In this document: positions 1-11,413 of the stretch, in pieces
Numbering within the stretch: the first letter of the stretch is position 1
Layout of the letters: each line of letters opens with the position of its first letter
Assembly: GCA_947652605.1 (NCBI GenBank)
Contig: OX393578.1
Span: 59,341,415 to 59,405,414 of the forward strand
DNA length: 64,000 bases
Source of the DNA: Elmis aenea
Taxonomy: Eukaryota > Arthropoda > Insecta > Coleoptera > Elmidae
Direction: 5' to 3'
Made by a program: the position numbers and the translations under genes
The notes under the pieces: model-generated
What the model was told of the DNA's origin: nothing
Databases searched by the model: none
Seen by the model: only the letters and a program-made list of their open reading frames with translations

Positions 1-3000
1 ATTTCAAAAAATTAAAAATTTTTTATTTTAAATTTTTTGAATAATTTTGTAAATTAGACTTCAAAAAATTTGAGACAAACAGCAATATACTAAGAAAGAT
101 AAACTCTATAGCATACTAATATTTGAACTAAATGTAACAATACGTTTTCGAAAAAAAATTTCAAAAAATTAAAAATTAAAAATTTTAAATTTTTTGAATA
201 GATTTGTAAATTAGACTTCAAAATAGTTAAGACAAACGGCATTATACTTAGAAAGATAAACTCTATAACATACTAAAATTTGAATAAAATGTAACGAGAC
301 GTTTTCAAAAAAAATTTCAAAAAATTAAGTTTTTAATTTTAAATTTTTTGATTAATTTTGTAAATTAAACTTTAAAATAGTTGAGACAAACAGCATTATA
401 CTTAAAAAAATAAACTCTATAACATACTAAAATTTGAACAAAATGTAACGAGACGTTTTCGAAAAAAAAAATTCAAAAAATTAAAAATGTTTAATTTTAA
501 ATTTTTTGAATAATTCTGTAAATTAGACTTCAAAATAGTTGAGACAAACGGCATTATACTTAGAAAGATAAACTCTATAACATACTAAAATTTGAACAAA
601 ATGTAACAAGACGTTTTCGAAAAAAAAATTCAAAAAATTAAATTAATTTAATTTTTAAATTTTTGAATAATTTTGTAAATTAGACTTCTAAATAGTTGAG
701 ACAAACAGCAATATACTTAGAAAGATAAACTCTATAACATACTAAAATTTGAACAAAATGTAACAAGACGTTTTCGAAATATAAATTTCAAAAAATTAAA
801 AAATTTTAATTTTTAATTTTTTGAATAATTTTGTAAATTAGACTTCTAAATAGATAAGACAAACAGCAATATACTTAGAAAGATAAACTCTATAACATAC
901 TAAAATTTGAACAAAATGTAACGAGACGTTTTCGGAAAAAAATTTCAAAAAATTAAAAGTTTTTAATTTTAAATTTTTTGAATAATTTTAAAAATTAGAC
1001 TTCAAAATAGTTAAGACAAACGGCATTATACTTGGAAAAATAAACTCTACAACATACTAAAATTTGAACAAAATGTAACGAGACGTTTTCGAAAAAAAAA
1101 ATTTCAAAAAATTAACAAATTTAACTTTTTGATTTTTTGAATAATTTTGTAAATTATACTTCAAAATAGTTGAGACAAACAGTATTATACTAAGAAAGAT
1201 AAACTCTATAACATACTAAAATTTGAACAAAATGTAACGAGACGTTTTCGAAAAAAAATATCAAAAAATTAAAACATTTTAATATTTAATTTTTTGAACA
1301 ATTTGGTAAATTAGACTTCAAAATAGTTGATACAAACGGCAATATACTTAGAAAAATAAACTCTATAACATACTAAAATTTGAACTAAATGTAACAAGAC
1401 GTTTTCGAAAAAAAAATTTAAAAAAATTAAATTAATTTAATTTTTAATTTTTTGAATAATTTTGTAAATTAGACTTTAAAATAGTTGAGACAAACGGCAT
1501 CATACTTAGAAAAAAAAAAACTCCATAACATACTAAAATTTGAACAAAATGTAACAAGACGTTTTCGAAATAAAAATTTCAAAAAATTAAAAAATTTTAA
1601 TTTTTAATTTTTTGAATAATTTTGTAAATTAGACTTCAAAATAGTTAAGACAAACGGCACTATTATAAGAAAGATAATCTCTATAACATACTAAAATTTG
1701 AACTAATTGTAAATAGACTTTTTCGAAAAAAAATTTCAAAAAATTAAAAAATTTTAATTTTTAATTTTTTGAATAATTTTGTAAATTAAACTTCTAAATA
1801 GATAAGACAAACAGCAATATACTTAGAAAGATAAACTCTATAACATACTAAAATTTGAACAAAATGTAACGAGACGTTTTCGAAAAAAAATTTCAAAAAA
1901 TTAAAAGTTTTTAATTTTAAATTTTTTGAATAATTTTGAAAATTAGACTTCAAAATAGTTAAGACAAACGGCATTATACTTGGAAAAATAAACTCTACAA
2001 CATACTAAAATTTGAACAAAATGTAACGAGACGTTTTCGAAAAAAAAAATTTCAAAAAATTAACAAATTTTTAATTTTAAATTTTTTGAATAATTTTGTA
2101 AGTTAGACTTCAAAATAGTTGAGACAAACAGCATTATACTTAGAAAAATAAGCTCTATAACATACTAAAATTTAAACAAAATGTAACAAGACGTTTTGGA
2201 AAAAAAAATTCAAAAAATTAAATTAATTTAATTTTTAATTTTTTGAATAAATTTGTAATTTAGACTTCAAAATAGTTAAGACAAACAGCAATATACTTAG
2301 AAAAATAAACTCTATAACATACTAAAATTTGAACAAAATGTAACAAGACGTTTTCGAAATAAAAATTTCAAAAAATTAAAAAATTTTAATTTTAAATTTT
2401 TTGAATAATTTTGTAAATTAGACTTCAAAATAGTTGAGACAAACGGCTTTATACCTAAAAAGATAAACTCTATAACATACTAAAATTTGAACAAAATGTA
2501 ACAAGACGTTTTCGAAAAAAAATTTCAAAAAATTAAAAGTTTTTAATTTTAAATTTTTTGAATAATTTTGTAAATTAGACTTCAAAATAGTTGAGACAAA
2601 CAACATTATACTTAGAAAAATAAACTCTATAACATACTAAAATTTGAACAAAATGTAACAAGACGTTTTCGAAAAAAAATTTCAAAAAATTAAAAATTTT
2701 TAATTTTAAATTTTTTGAATAATTTTGTAAATTAGACTTCAAAAGAGTTGAGACAAACGGCATTATACTTAAAAAGATAAACTCTATAACATACTAAAAC
2801 ATGAACAAAATGTAACAAGACGTTTTCGAAATAAAAATTTCAAAAAATTAAAAATTTTTAATTTTAAATTTTTTGAATAATTTTGTAAATTAGACTTCAA
2901 AATAGTTGAGACAAACAGCATTATACTTAGAAAAATAAGCTCTATAACATACTAAAATTTAAACAAAATGTAACAAGACGTTTTCAAAAAAAAATTTCAA

Positions 3001-3540
3001 AAAATTAAAAATTTTTAATTTTAAATTTTTTTAATAATTTTGTAAATTAGACTTCAAAATAGTTGAGACAAACAGCATTACTCTTAGAAAGATAAACTCT
3101 ATAACATACTAAAATTTGAACCAAATGTAACAAGACGTTTTCGAAATAAAAATTTCAAAAAATTAAAAAATTTTAATTTTAAATTTTTTGAATAATTTTG
3201 TAAATTAGACTTCAAAAAAGTTGAGACAAACAGCAATATACTTAAAAAAATAAACTCTATAGCATACTAAAATTTGAACTAAATGTAACGAGACGTTTTC
3301 GAAAAAAAATTTCAAAAAATTAAAAATTTTAAATTTTAAATTTTTTAAATAATTTTGTAAATTAGACTTCAAAATAGTTGAGACATAAAGCATTACACTT
3401 AGAAAGATAAACTCTATAACATACTGAAATTTGAACAAAATGTAACGAGACCTTTTCGAAAAAAAAATTCAAAAAATTAAAAAAATTTAATATTTAATTT
3501 TTTGAATAATTTTGTAAATTAGACTTTAAAATAGTTGAGA
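1..3540. repeat. AT-rich satellite, about 157-bp monomer
   Basis: A head-to-tail tandem array that begins before the window. The anchor word GACAAAC recurs at 74, 231, 385, 543 and 700, giving a spacing of 154-158 bp and about 22 monomers. Each monomer carries the blocks AAACTCTATAACATACTAAA, GTAACRAGACGTTTTCG and a run of A/T with TTTTTTGAATAATTTTGTAAA. Rare variants recur at 948 bp (six monomers): CTTGGAAAAATAAACTCTAC at 1031 and 1979, the ACTTCTAAATAGATAAGAC form near 841 and 1790, and TTAACAAATTT near 1113 and 2060. That indicates a higher-order repeat. No coding function is implied; short open frames of 60-77 codons on the minus strand simply repeat with the monomer. Confidence 0.95.
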
Positions 3541-4882
3541 CAAACCGCATTATACTAAGAAAAATAAACTCTATAACATACTAAAATTTGAACCAAATCG
3601 TAAGAGCCGTTTTCTAGTAAAATTTTCAAAATTTTTAATTTTTTGAATAACTTTGTAAATTAAATTTCAAAATAGTTGAGACAAACCGCATTATACTGAG
3701 AAAAATACACTCTATAACATACTAAAATTTGAACCAAATCGTAAAAGCCTCCCGAGAAAAATTTTCAAATTTTTTATTTTTTTGAATACCTTTGTAAATT
3801 AAATTTTAAAATAGTTAAGACAAACGGCATTATACTAAGAAAAATAAACACTATAACATACTTAAATTTGAACCAAATCGTAAAAGCCGTTTTCTAGTAA
3901 AATTTTCAAAATTTTTAATTTTTTGAATAACTTTAAAAATTATATTTCAAAATAGTTGAGACAAACGGCATTATACTAAGAAAAATAAACTCTATAACAT
4001 ACTAAAATTTGAACTAAATCGTAAGAGCCGCTTTCAAGAAAAATTTTCAAAATTTTTAATTTTTTGAATAACTTTGTAAATTATATTTCAAAATAGTTGA
4101 GAAAAACGGCATTATACTAAGAAAAATAAACTCAATAACATACTAAAATTTGAACAAAATCGTAAAAGCCGTTTTCGAGAAAAATTTTCAAAATTTTTAA
4201 TTTTTTGAATAACTTTAAAAATTTTATTTCAAAATAGTTGAGACAAACGTCATTATACTAAGAAAAATAAACTCTATAACATACTAAAATTTGAACTAAA
4301 TCGTAAAAGCCGCCTTCGAAAAATTTTTTCAAAATTTCTAAGTTTTTAAATAACTTTAAAAATTATATTTCAAAATAGTTGAGACAAACGGCATTATACT
4401 AAGAAAAATAAACTCTATAACATACTAAAATTTGAACTAAATCGTAGGAGCCGCTTTCGAGAAAAATTTTCAAAATTTTTAATTTTTTGAGTAACTTTGT
4501 AAAGTATATTTCAAAATAGTTGAGAAAAACGGTATTATACTAAGAAAAATAAACTCAATAACATACTAAAATTTAAACAAAATCGTAAAAGCCGTTTTCG
4601 AGAAAAATTTTCAAAATTTTTAATTTTTTGAATACCTTTGTAAATTAACTTTAAAAATAGTTGAGACAAACGGCATTATACTAAGCAAAATAAACTCAAT
4701 AACATACTACAATTTAAACAAAATCGTAGGAGCCGTTCTCGAGAAAAATTTTCAAAATTTTTAATTTTTTGAATAACTTTGAAAATTATATTTCAAAATA
4801 GTTGAAACAAACGGCATTATACTAAGAAAAATAAACTCTATAACATACTAAAATTTGAACTAAATCGTAAAAGCCGCTTTTC
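3541..4882. repeat. AT-rich satellite, 141-bp variant monomer
   Basis: The same satellite family continues without a gap but with a shorter unit. The anchor occurs at 3539, 3680, 3819, 3960, 4101, 4242, 4383, 4524, 4665 and 4806, a spacing of 139-141 bp and nine to ten copies. The difference lies mainly in the A/T spacer and in the box after ACTAAAATTTGAAC, which reads AAATCGTAAAAGCCGTTTTC here against AAATGTAACGAGACGTTTTC in the first block. The array ends inside a unit at about 4882, where an interspersed repeat begins. Confidence 0.93.
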
Positions 4883-5437
4883 GAAAATCTTATTACGAAA
4901 ATTTTGTACAATGTGTCTGCAAGAGGTCCTCAAAGTTTTGACATTTAGTCCTTTTTAAGCGTTATTATTTAATACTTGCAAATGAAAAAGCTGCCATTTG
5001 AAATAAAAATAAATTTCAAATAGTATTTTTTCCTAGATATTGTGTTCTTCCTTTCAAAAATTGGTGTTGAAAATATTTAAATCACTGATTTTAATGAAAA
5101 TAATACATATGGCAACATTGTCAGTAGCTGTCATCTCTGTTTTTCTCGTAATTATTTCTAGTTTGTGTTTTACGATACCAAACTTTTGGCAGCTTTGTTT
5201 ACGCACTGAAGGCTTTCAGTTCGAACAAAAATTGTAAATTCCTAAGTAAAAATTGCTGATAAAAAAATGTCCAAACGCAAATCAATGTATGCAGTGTTGC
5301 CAATTTTTTTTTTATGGTTTCTGAGGCCATAGGAAGCATGGTACAACATTTTCGTATCAAGATTTTCGACTTAGAATTTTACGAAGAACATCGTCACGTG
5401 TAGCGCTTCCGCCAATTTATACACACCCTGTATAGTT
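4883..5437 (+). mobile_element. Truncated inverted-repeat (TACAGGGTGTG) element
   Basis: This is a second copy of the element at 18011-18828, in the same orientation. Shared stretches include the GTGTCTGCAAGAGGTCCTCA region, the ATGGCAACATTGTCA region and the right end with CACGTGTAGCGCTTCCGCCA and ACACACCCTGTATA. The left terminal repeat is missing: the copy starts within it (CGAAAATCTTATTACG), directly joined to the satellite. A 65-codon open frame at 5040-5237 lies inside it and looks like chance, because the 18-kb copy does not conserve it clearly. The TA-flanked ends suggest a Tc1/mariner-type non-autonomous element, which is an inference. Confidence 0.85.
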
Positions 5438-6149
5438 TACATTTAAACACGTCCAATGCACTATTCAATTCTGATTTCATGTGATGTTAACAAACCCTGT
5501 TTGAAAATGATGGTACTGTTCTATCACCTTTTTTTTTGCACATTGGCCTGCAAATCTTCGGCATAATTTTAATTTAAATAAAAAGATTTTGTCGTATTCG
5601 AAAGGCTATAAATCCTTACAAATTGAGTGAATAGAGTAGGCAAAACTTTGACTTAATTTAAATGGAAGACCTATTCATACCACTGCAGAGTTGGGAAAAT
5701 CCCAAAGCAATTTAGATCATGCCACCAGTTTTGGAAGTTCGGCTAAACCCCCACGTGAAACTTAAATAAATCGTTGAAATGCTACGGTTAATTTACTAAT
5801 CTGTTGGATAATTAAATTCAATAATTCGTTTAAATATCATTAAGCAAGATTCCTTCATTACTTGTGAAGTAAATAATTTTTAATGCAAGCGATTTTTAAT
5901 TCAACTTCAGTTAAAGTCAGCTTATATGATAAACTAACATGTAGAGGAAAATAATTTTTTCTTTGCAATTTTAAAAAAATCCTTAACTATTTAGCCATTT
6001 TCCTGAACTAAAACATTTTAACAAACTATATTCAAACAAAGAACTGTTAATTAAATAAAAAGAAGTACATTAAACTTCAAAAATAATCACATATTTAACA
6101 CAAATTTAAAATCATCTTAATAAGGCACTGAACTTTGACTTAAACTTAC
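5438..6149. other. AT-rich intronic DNA downstream of Rgk exon B
   Basis: I see no open frame, repeat end or RNA gene here. On the minus strand this stretch is the start of the intron that follows the exon at 6150-6241. The next Rgk exon is not recognisable before the satellite, so it should lie left of the window. Confidence 0.5.
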
Positions 6150-6241
6150 CGACATTTCGGAGGCTGGATGATCGATAAATATCATTTCTGACTCCTCACC
6201 ATCCAGGAGCACCGACACTGTCCTCTCTCCGAACTCGTCAT
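6150..6241 (-). CDS. Rgk: Rgk small GTPase, internal exon (switch I / G3 region)
   Basis: A 92-bp minus-strand exon bounded by a TTTGTTTTGCAG acceptor and a GTAAGTTT donor. It enters in phase 1 and leaves in phase 0. Joined to the exon at 17095-17309 it continues ...SLDDEFGERTVSVLLDGEE and then MIFIDHPASEMS. This is the effector/switch region of the RGK (Rad/Gem/Kir/Rem) branch of Ras-like GTPases. As in insect RGK proteins, the usual DxxG G3 motif is absent and DHP stands in its place. RGK proteins are known in animals as inhibitors of voltage-gated calcium channels and act at the plasma membrane. The exon ends before the NKxD and C-terminal membrane-binding parts, which are not in the window. 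The family call is from remembered sequence patterns; splice sites and phase agree exactly. Confidence 0.9.
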
Positions 6242-6829
6242 CTGCAAAACAAATTATAAAAAGTTTTCTAATTATTATCTACTTTTCAAAAAGTTTCCAG
6301 CTATACATTGACTCGGAAAATTTAATAATTTTTCATGTAGCTCTAAGCTCTGGAGCACTAAACAACTTAACATCATCAAATAAATCTGTAGACATAATAA
6401 TTGGAGCACTCTTGCACGACATTTCGCTTTTAAAACTTCGCTTTGGAGAAGAATAAATCAACTAACTACGTAATTACAAAAGCAAAACATTCACAATATC
6501 TGCTTTGTAGTAAGACAAGTTCTAGGTAGTTTATTAAATGTAAAACAATGCGGACCATAGCAAAAATGAAATACACTTCTCTTGTATTAAGGAAATTGTG
6601 TTTAAACGCCATTACTTTGGAGATAAATTTTTTTAACACATTCGAATTTTGAAAAAACGCTACAAGGTAATATGGGACCCTGCTATGATAGCTGACTATT
6701 TTTGGTACTTCTTAGACAAAAACTGTTTTTTCATTTTGCTGCAAAAACTTGATGAAATTGCTAAAATCTGTGTGTGCCATTAAATTCAGAGCATGTTACT
6801 TGTATATAAACAGGAATTATAATTTAAAT

Positions 6830-7988
6830 CAGGGGTGGCCAACCCAAATGATCTCGCGGGCCACTTTGAAAATGCATCATAACTCCGCGGGCCACATATA
6901 AAATTATATATCCCCATATTAGATTTAGATATAGACATTTTTTTGGAGTGAAAAATTGAAAAATAATGAGTTATTATTATTGTGTTTACTATTATTCTTA
7001 CATGTAAACATAGATAATATAATAATAATGATACTAAACGTACATTGTAAAGAAATATATAACACTAAAAATTAAATATAAAAATATATAAATATAAATG
7101 AAATGAAAAAAATTAAATCATTAGAAAATATTTATTTTACTAGTGCGATATTTGTTTTTCCACTCTTTCACTTAGCTTTTTCAAATCGATCTCAATTTGG
7201 GTATTTGCACATCGTAATTGGTGTTGCAGGTTAGCGTCCGTTATGTTTGAGCGTGTTTTGTGTTTGGTCAATTTCATTTTCGAAAAAAACGATTCGCAGG
7301 TGTAAGTTGAACCAAAAGAGCTAACAACTTTTTGTGCCAGATTTCCCAAATTGGAAAATTTCTCTCTTGTGACGTAAGTGTTATAAAAATCTATTTCTGA
7401 TTCTGATGTTTCAAAAATGTGTTTTAGTTCAATATTGCACTGTAAGTCAACCAGTTCCATTTGGAGATATTCTGGGGCCGACTCGATTTCAACATGAAAG
7501 GGAGATGAATATATTTCAAAAATTTTGTTGTATTTGTCTAACTGTAAATTACTGAATCGGCTTTCAAAAGCAGCTGTAAGTTTTCTTATTTCTTTTGCAT
7601 ATTTGATGTAATTGTTACATTTTGGTTTCTTAAATTCTTTCAAAAGTGGAAAGTGGTGATCGTTATTACTTTTCAATTGCGATTTAAATAACAACAATTT
7701 CTTTTGAAATGCTTTGATGTGATTAAATGTATGGATTATAAGGTTATCTTTTCCTTGCAATGATATATTAATTTAATATTCGCAAGAATATTATTTTAAA
7801 ATCAAAGTTAATTTTTTCTCATAATTTCGACAGTTAATTTTTGAATATGTATGCACAAATAATGTATTTTTTTAATACATTGGTTTTCACTACTTTGGCC
7901 ATTATAAAATAAATATATTTTGTAAAAGTGTGATGAATCTCGCGGGCCGGAAAAATGTTCAAGGCGGGCCGCGGGTTGGCCACCCCTG
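6830..7988 (-). mobile_element. hAT element with 8-bp target duplication
   Basis: Perfect 16-bp terminal inverted repeats CAGGGGTGGCCAACCC open and close a 1159-bp element. The 8-bp target duplication ATTTAAAT (6822-6829 and 7989-7996) is exact and is itself a palindrome. Just inside both ends lie matching CTCGCGGGCC words, typical of subterminal transposase-binding repeats. The interior carries the C-terminal third of a hAT transposase on the minus strand. The element is an internally shortened, non-autonomous derivative, probably fairly young given the intact ends. Confidence 0.95.
7140..7760 (-). pseudogene. hAT transposase, C-terminal part (ZBED/GTF2IRD2-like)
   Basis: A 206-codon open frame. 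It begins MQGKDNLIIHTFNHIKAFQ, matches the linker helix seen in ZBED5/GTF2IRD2-like domesticated hAT proteins (LQGK...F..K.F..KL..W..), and ends with the hAT dimerisation region: FGSTYTCESFFSKMKLTKHK followed by RSNITDANLQHQLRCA. The BED zinc finger and the catalytic N-terminal two thirds are missing and cannot fit between the terminal repeats, so this is a truncated transposase. The starting methionine lies within the family core, so it is not the original start. The surviving frame is uninterrupted, which suggests recent loss or a recent insertion of an already deleted copy. Whether the fragment is transcribed cannot be told from the sequence. Confidence 0.88.
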
Positions 7989-8057
7989 ATTTAAATTGTG
8001 CAAATAGTTCTTTGTTTAGATAGTTTTGAAATAAATTTGTTTTTTTTTAGAGACTCA

Positions 8058-8170
8058 TCAATCTTTTTTTTCGCTTTGCTGAAAACCTTGATGAGATAGC
8101 GAAAATCTGTGTATGCCATTGAATCCAGAGCATGTAATTTATATAAGGACAGCTATTCTAATATAAATTA
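8058..8170 (+). repeat. Diverged direct copy of 6722-6829
   Basis: Words shared in order: TTTGCTG, AAA(A)CTTGATGA, AAAATCTGTGT, TGCCATT, CAGAGCATGT, TATATAA and ACAG. The first copy lies immediately left of the hAT insertion and this one about 70 bp right of it. A weaker third piece (CAGAGCTTGTAATTAATACAAG) follows near 8190. It is an old local duplication of unknown nature. Confidence 0.6.
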
Positions 8171-8490
8171 TCCAGACAGTTTTTTTTATTCAGAGCTTGT
8201 AATTAATACAAGAACAGTTATAAAAATTAAAACAACGTTCACAGAGTTCTGAAAGTCGGCCTGTGCAATTAATGAAAATAATAAGTGGTCAAATTTATGT
8301 TTTGTAAAATAGGACATGACACTAAACTTTTAGTCATAAAATTGCTTATCTGACTTTTATATATTTATTTTCTGCTTTCAATGGTTGCTTTGTCATCTGA
8401 TAAGCATCAAGACGAAATCTTGCAATTTATTGATTTACTCTATTAAATTTAGTAGCGAAATAACAATAAAGCATTCTTTGCCTTAACAAG

Positions 8491-8602
8491 AGTTTCCAAT
8501 AGTGAACTGCTACTTCGCAATATAATAAATTACTTTTACGGTGAAGAGCCCACTTCTAATACTTCTGGAGACAATCCTTTTCCTGGAATCATTCGCCAGA
8601 CG
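8491..8602 (+). other. Possible coding exon, unrecognised
   Basis: A short plus-strand stretch with a pyrimidine-rich lead and AACAAG acceptor-like end, an open frame of 36 codons including FYGEEPTSNTSGDNPFPGII, and a CAGACG/GTAATTTG donor-like end. The composition is less A/T-only than its surroundings and the amino-acid run looks protein-like. I do not recognise the family, and no neighbouring exon could be joined convincingly (a candidate at 8817 reads only 19 codons). It may equally be a transposon scrap or chance. Confidence 0.2.
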
Positions 8603-9183
8603 GTAATTTGTTTTTCCTTTTTTGTTTTATCAAAGGCGCTTTATAGATTTTAGATATTTCCTACCTGCAAACATAATCTTTTATAATAAATGAATTTTTA
8701 ATGATGACTCTTTTGTGTTACGGCAGTTTTAGTTTAATTCTCAAAACCGTTAATTCTCAAACATTTTTATTTTTTCGCGTCGTATACAATGGAAACCAAT
8801 GTAAATGAATTTCCAGTGTGGGAGCCAGCTCACCTGGAGGGGTTTCATTAGTGAAATACTCCCACAGAGCTTTTAAAATAAGATATTTCTTTCTTAAAAA
8901 GCAAATGGGCTACGTTTGTCTTTCTACATATATCGTTAAAAATGGGAGGCACGCTTTCGAGAAGTAATTGGTGTATTAGTGACGGAAAAATGGTAGGTAA
9001 ATGTCAACTCTGTTATCATTATACTGATTAAATATAATTCAAAGAGTAGAAAAAATAATGACATACAATTCCGTCTCATTTATTGCTTCCTACGAAGGAA
9101 AACCTCCTATGATATTATGATGGGGCTAATAATAATACGTCACAAAAGATTTTTATGTATCATTGACGGATAAATGTACAGCT

Positions 9184-9510
9184 TCAAAATATTTTCACAT
9201 GTTTAAAAGATACTAAAGCGGCACATGAAAATTTTTCTCTGGAACCGTTTAAGATTTTTTGAAAAACTTTGCAAAGGATGCGCGCATTGGTAAATAGAAG
9301 AATTTCGATTTCATCTCTGAGGGTTTCATGACCAACGTGAACGCAAAAATTACATTTATTATTCAATTTTTCAGTGTTTTCCCTATTTTTCGAAGGAAAT
9401 GGCCAGTGGCACGTATAACGCTGCATAAAATTTATTTTTGATATTCTTCATTCAATAAACACAGCCTTGATCAGATTCTAGCGACAACATATCGTGACCT
9501 TCCTTTGTAA
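9184..9510. repeat. Single arm of the foldback element seen at 23901-24561
   Basis: Corresponds to the right arm of the 24-kb foldback element: GGATGCGCG(C/A)ATTGGT(A/G)AATAGAA, GGTTTCATG(A/G)CCAACG, AAATGGCCA(G/T)TGGCACGTATAAC and an AACATATCGTGACC...TTCCTT end. The left arm is absent. An 80-codon minus-strand open frame inside it is not supported as a gene. Confidence 0.75.
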
Positions 9511-10560
9511 GTAAGACGTGTAAACTATGAGGATTGTAACAGAAACATCTTGAATGTTAAAACAATTAGAGGGATACACTAGCTTATTGGGAATGTCTGC
9601 ATCCCAGTGGCTTAACGATGGAAGGAAATTTCTTAAGGCAACGTAAAAGCAAGCTTCGAAAAACGACGCCGAAAGAAGAAGACACAGTAAACACGAAAAT
9701 CAAATATCTAAATTCATTTACGAAGTATAGGCCAAAGATTAACTCTGCATATTGTTAAATATGGTAAATCAAAACTACATCACTTTGTGTATAAAAACTA
9801 TAAGAAAAATTGATAAACCACCCGCATCTGTGTATGAATATTTGTCTAAAATAGTTCTGTAGAGTTAGTTAAGTCGTGTTTAATGTAAAGTACCTAACAT
9901 CAATTAATTGAGACGATAATATGCTGGAATATTGTTTGCTCTTATCGAACAGTTTCATCAAACTTTATCAGGTTAACCGATATTCTGCCAATTATAATCA
10001 GCTAAGTCCCAAAAGTGGGAATCAAATTAAGGTCACAGAAAAGCCTGCAAGGGCAAGATAAGGCCCGAATGGTCCCAGGTGCGGGATTTAAACCCAAACA
10101 GAAAGTTATAAAAATGTAAGTTTTAAGTCAATAAACCAAAACAAAAATTTAATTTTTAGCGATACTGATAGTAAATATATACACTGTGTCCAAGATAAGA
10201 CTGTACAGCATGGGGATCTCTTTTATTATAAGAGATACAGGTTTGTTTAAATTAGATTAATAATTATTCCTAAGATTGGAGAAGCCACAATAAATTTTTG
10301 GAAGTACAGAATTCTTCGTGCTTCAGATGTTTGAGCAAAAAAAATATAAAAATGTTGAATTTATTTTTTCTCTCATGCCAGACAATTTTTTAATGGATAT
10401 TAATCTTTTAAATGGTAAGAGAAAAAAGTGCAGAACCCGAAAACTTTTGATTACCCAAACCGATAACAAAATATTTCTTTATTTTAGTGAAATGTTTAAA
10501 CACAATGTTTTTTTTTAAATGTACAATTCTACAATTGGGCAAAAAATTGGTGGTCATTGT
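9511..10560. other. Intronic DNA, no gene seen
   Basis: AT-rich, without recognisable coding or RNA signal. ATATACACTGTGTCCAAGATAAGAC at about 10178 loosely resembles a decayed TACAGGGTGTCC element end. A 66-codon open frame at 10318-10518 is lysine/phenylalanine-rich and unsupported. Confidence 0.4.
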
Positions 10561-10788
10561 CAGTGGAGAACCCAAAAAAAGTCAGGGGCCCAATAAAATG
10601 ATTCAAGAGGACCCAATGTACATCATTATAAGAACATATAAAGTGGCTTCTTAAACTTTCAGCAAAAATATAGTTGGACTGTACTGTACTGTACTAGCGA
10701 ATATATATTTTTAAAAAAATGGACGTTCTCTGGAATACAAGGGGCTCTAAGCCCGAACGTTCTAGGCCTGTACATAAATCCGGCCCTG
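10561..10788. mobile_element. Possible hAT-type MITE (CAG...CTG ends)
   Basis: Starts CAGTGGAGAACCC and ends AAATCCGGCCCTG. The body contains CAGGGGCCCAAT and GGGGCTCTAAGCCC, phrases that resemble the GGGGCCCAGGGC ends of the hAT MITE at 24630-25003. The flanking 8-mers do not match, so the boundaries are unproven and the copy may be old. Confidence 0.4.
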
Positions 10789-11413
10789 TGTTTGTACGAT
10801 GTTAACATTTTTTAATTCTTTTAAAAGTTTTCTTATCACAATCATGTTCATTTGTTGAAATGTGCAAACACACTCAGACATATTAACTCCTGACGAATTT
10901 CCTTTGTGAAAACTCTAAGCAAAAACAGCGTGACATACCTACAAATAGTAAAACACACAAACTACATGGAACAAACATTTTTAAAAGTCATTTTAGGATT
11001 TCTCGCATTTGGCAAACGAAACCGAAGGTAGGTTGAGATCAGTGAAAACTTCTAGCATTTTTATGCGGTGATTTGATTGCAAGCTTAAAAGTAGTTTGTG
11101 AATATGATATTATGGTTACTGTTAGTGAACTGATTAAGCATACTGTGTCTCGATTAACTATTTGAACAAATACACACAGTTTAAAACCTACCTCGTGATT
11201 GGACACCTAAAACTGTTGAACGTAAAGTCGATGAAATTCTGACTGAGCATTTGGCATTATCTGAAAACAACCAGTTTGGGTAGAATTAGTTTGTAATGGA
11301 TTTATGCTCAATCGAAATCCTACAGTGACTTTTGAGTTGTAAAAACACTTAACGCATATACAGGGTGTCCCAGTTAAGACTAATGATTCGGTAGCTGTTA
11401 TAAGTGAACAGTA

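Noticed and set aside
1786..3438. Minus-strand open frames of 62-77 codons with nearly identical proteins in the satellite
   Set aside because: They repeat with the 157-bp monomer, are bounded by repeat-derived stops, and use only A/T-rich codons; they are satellite artefacts.
5040..5237. 65-codon plus-strand frame with a hydrophobic, membrane-like segment
   Set aside because: It lies wholly inside a non-autonomous inverted-repeat element; the second copy at 18 kb does not preserve it.
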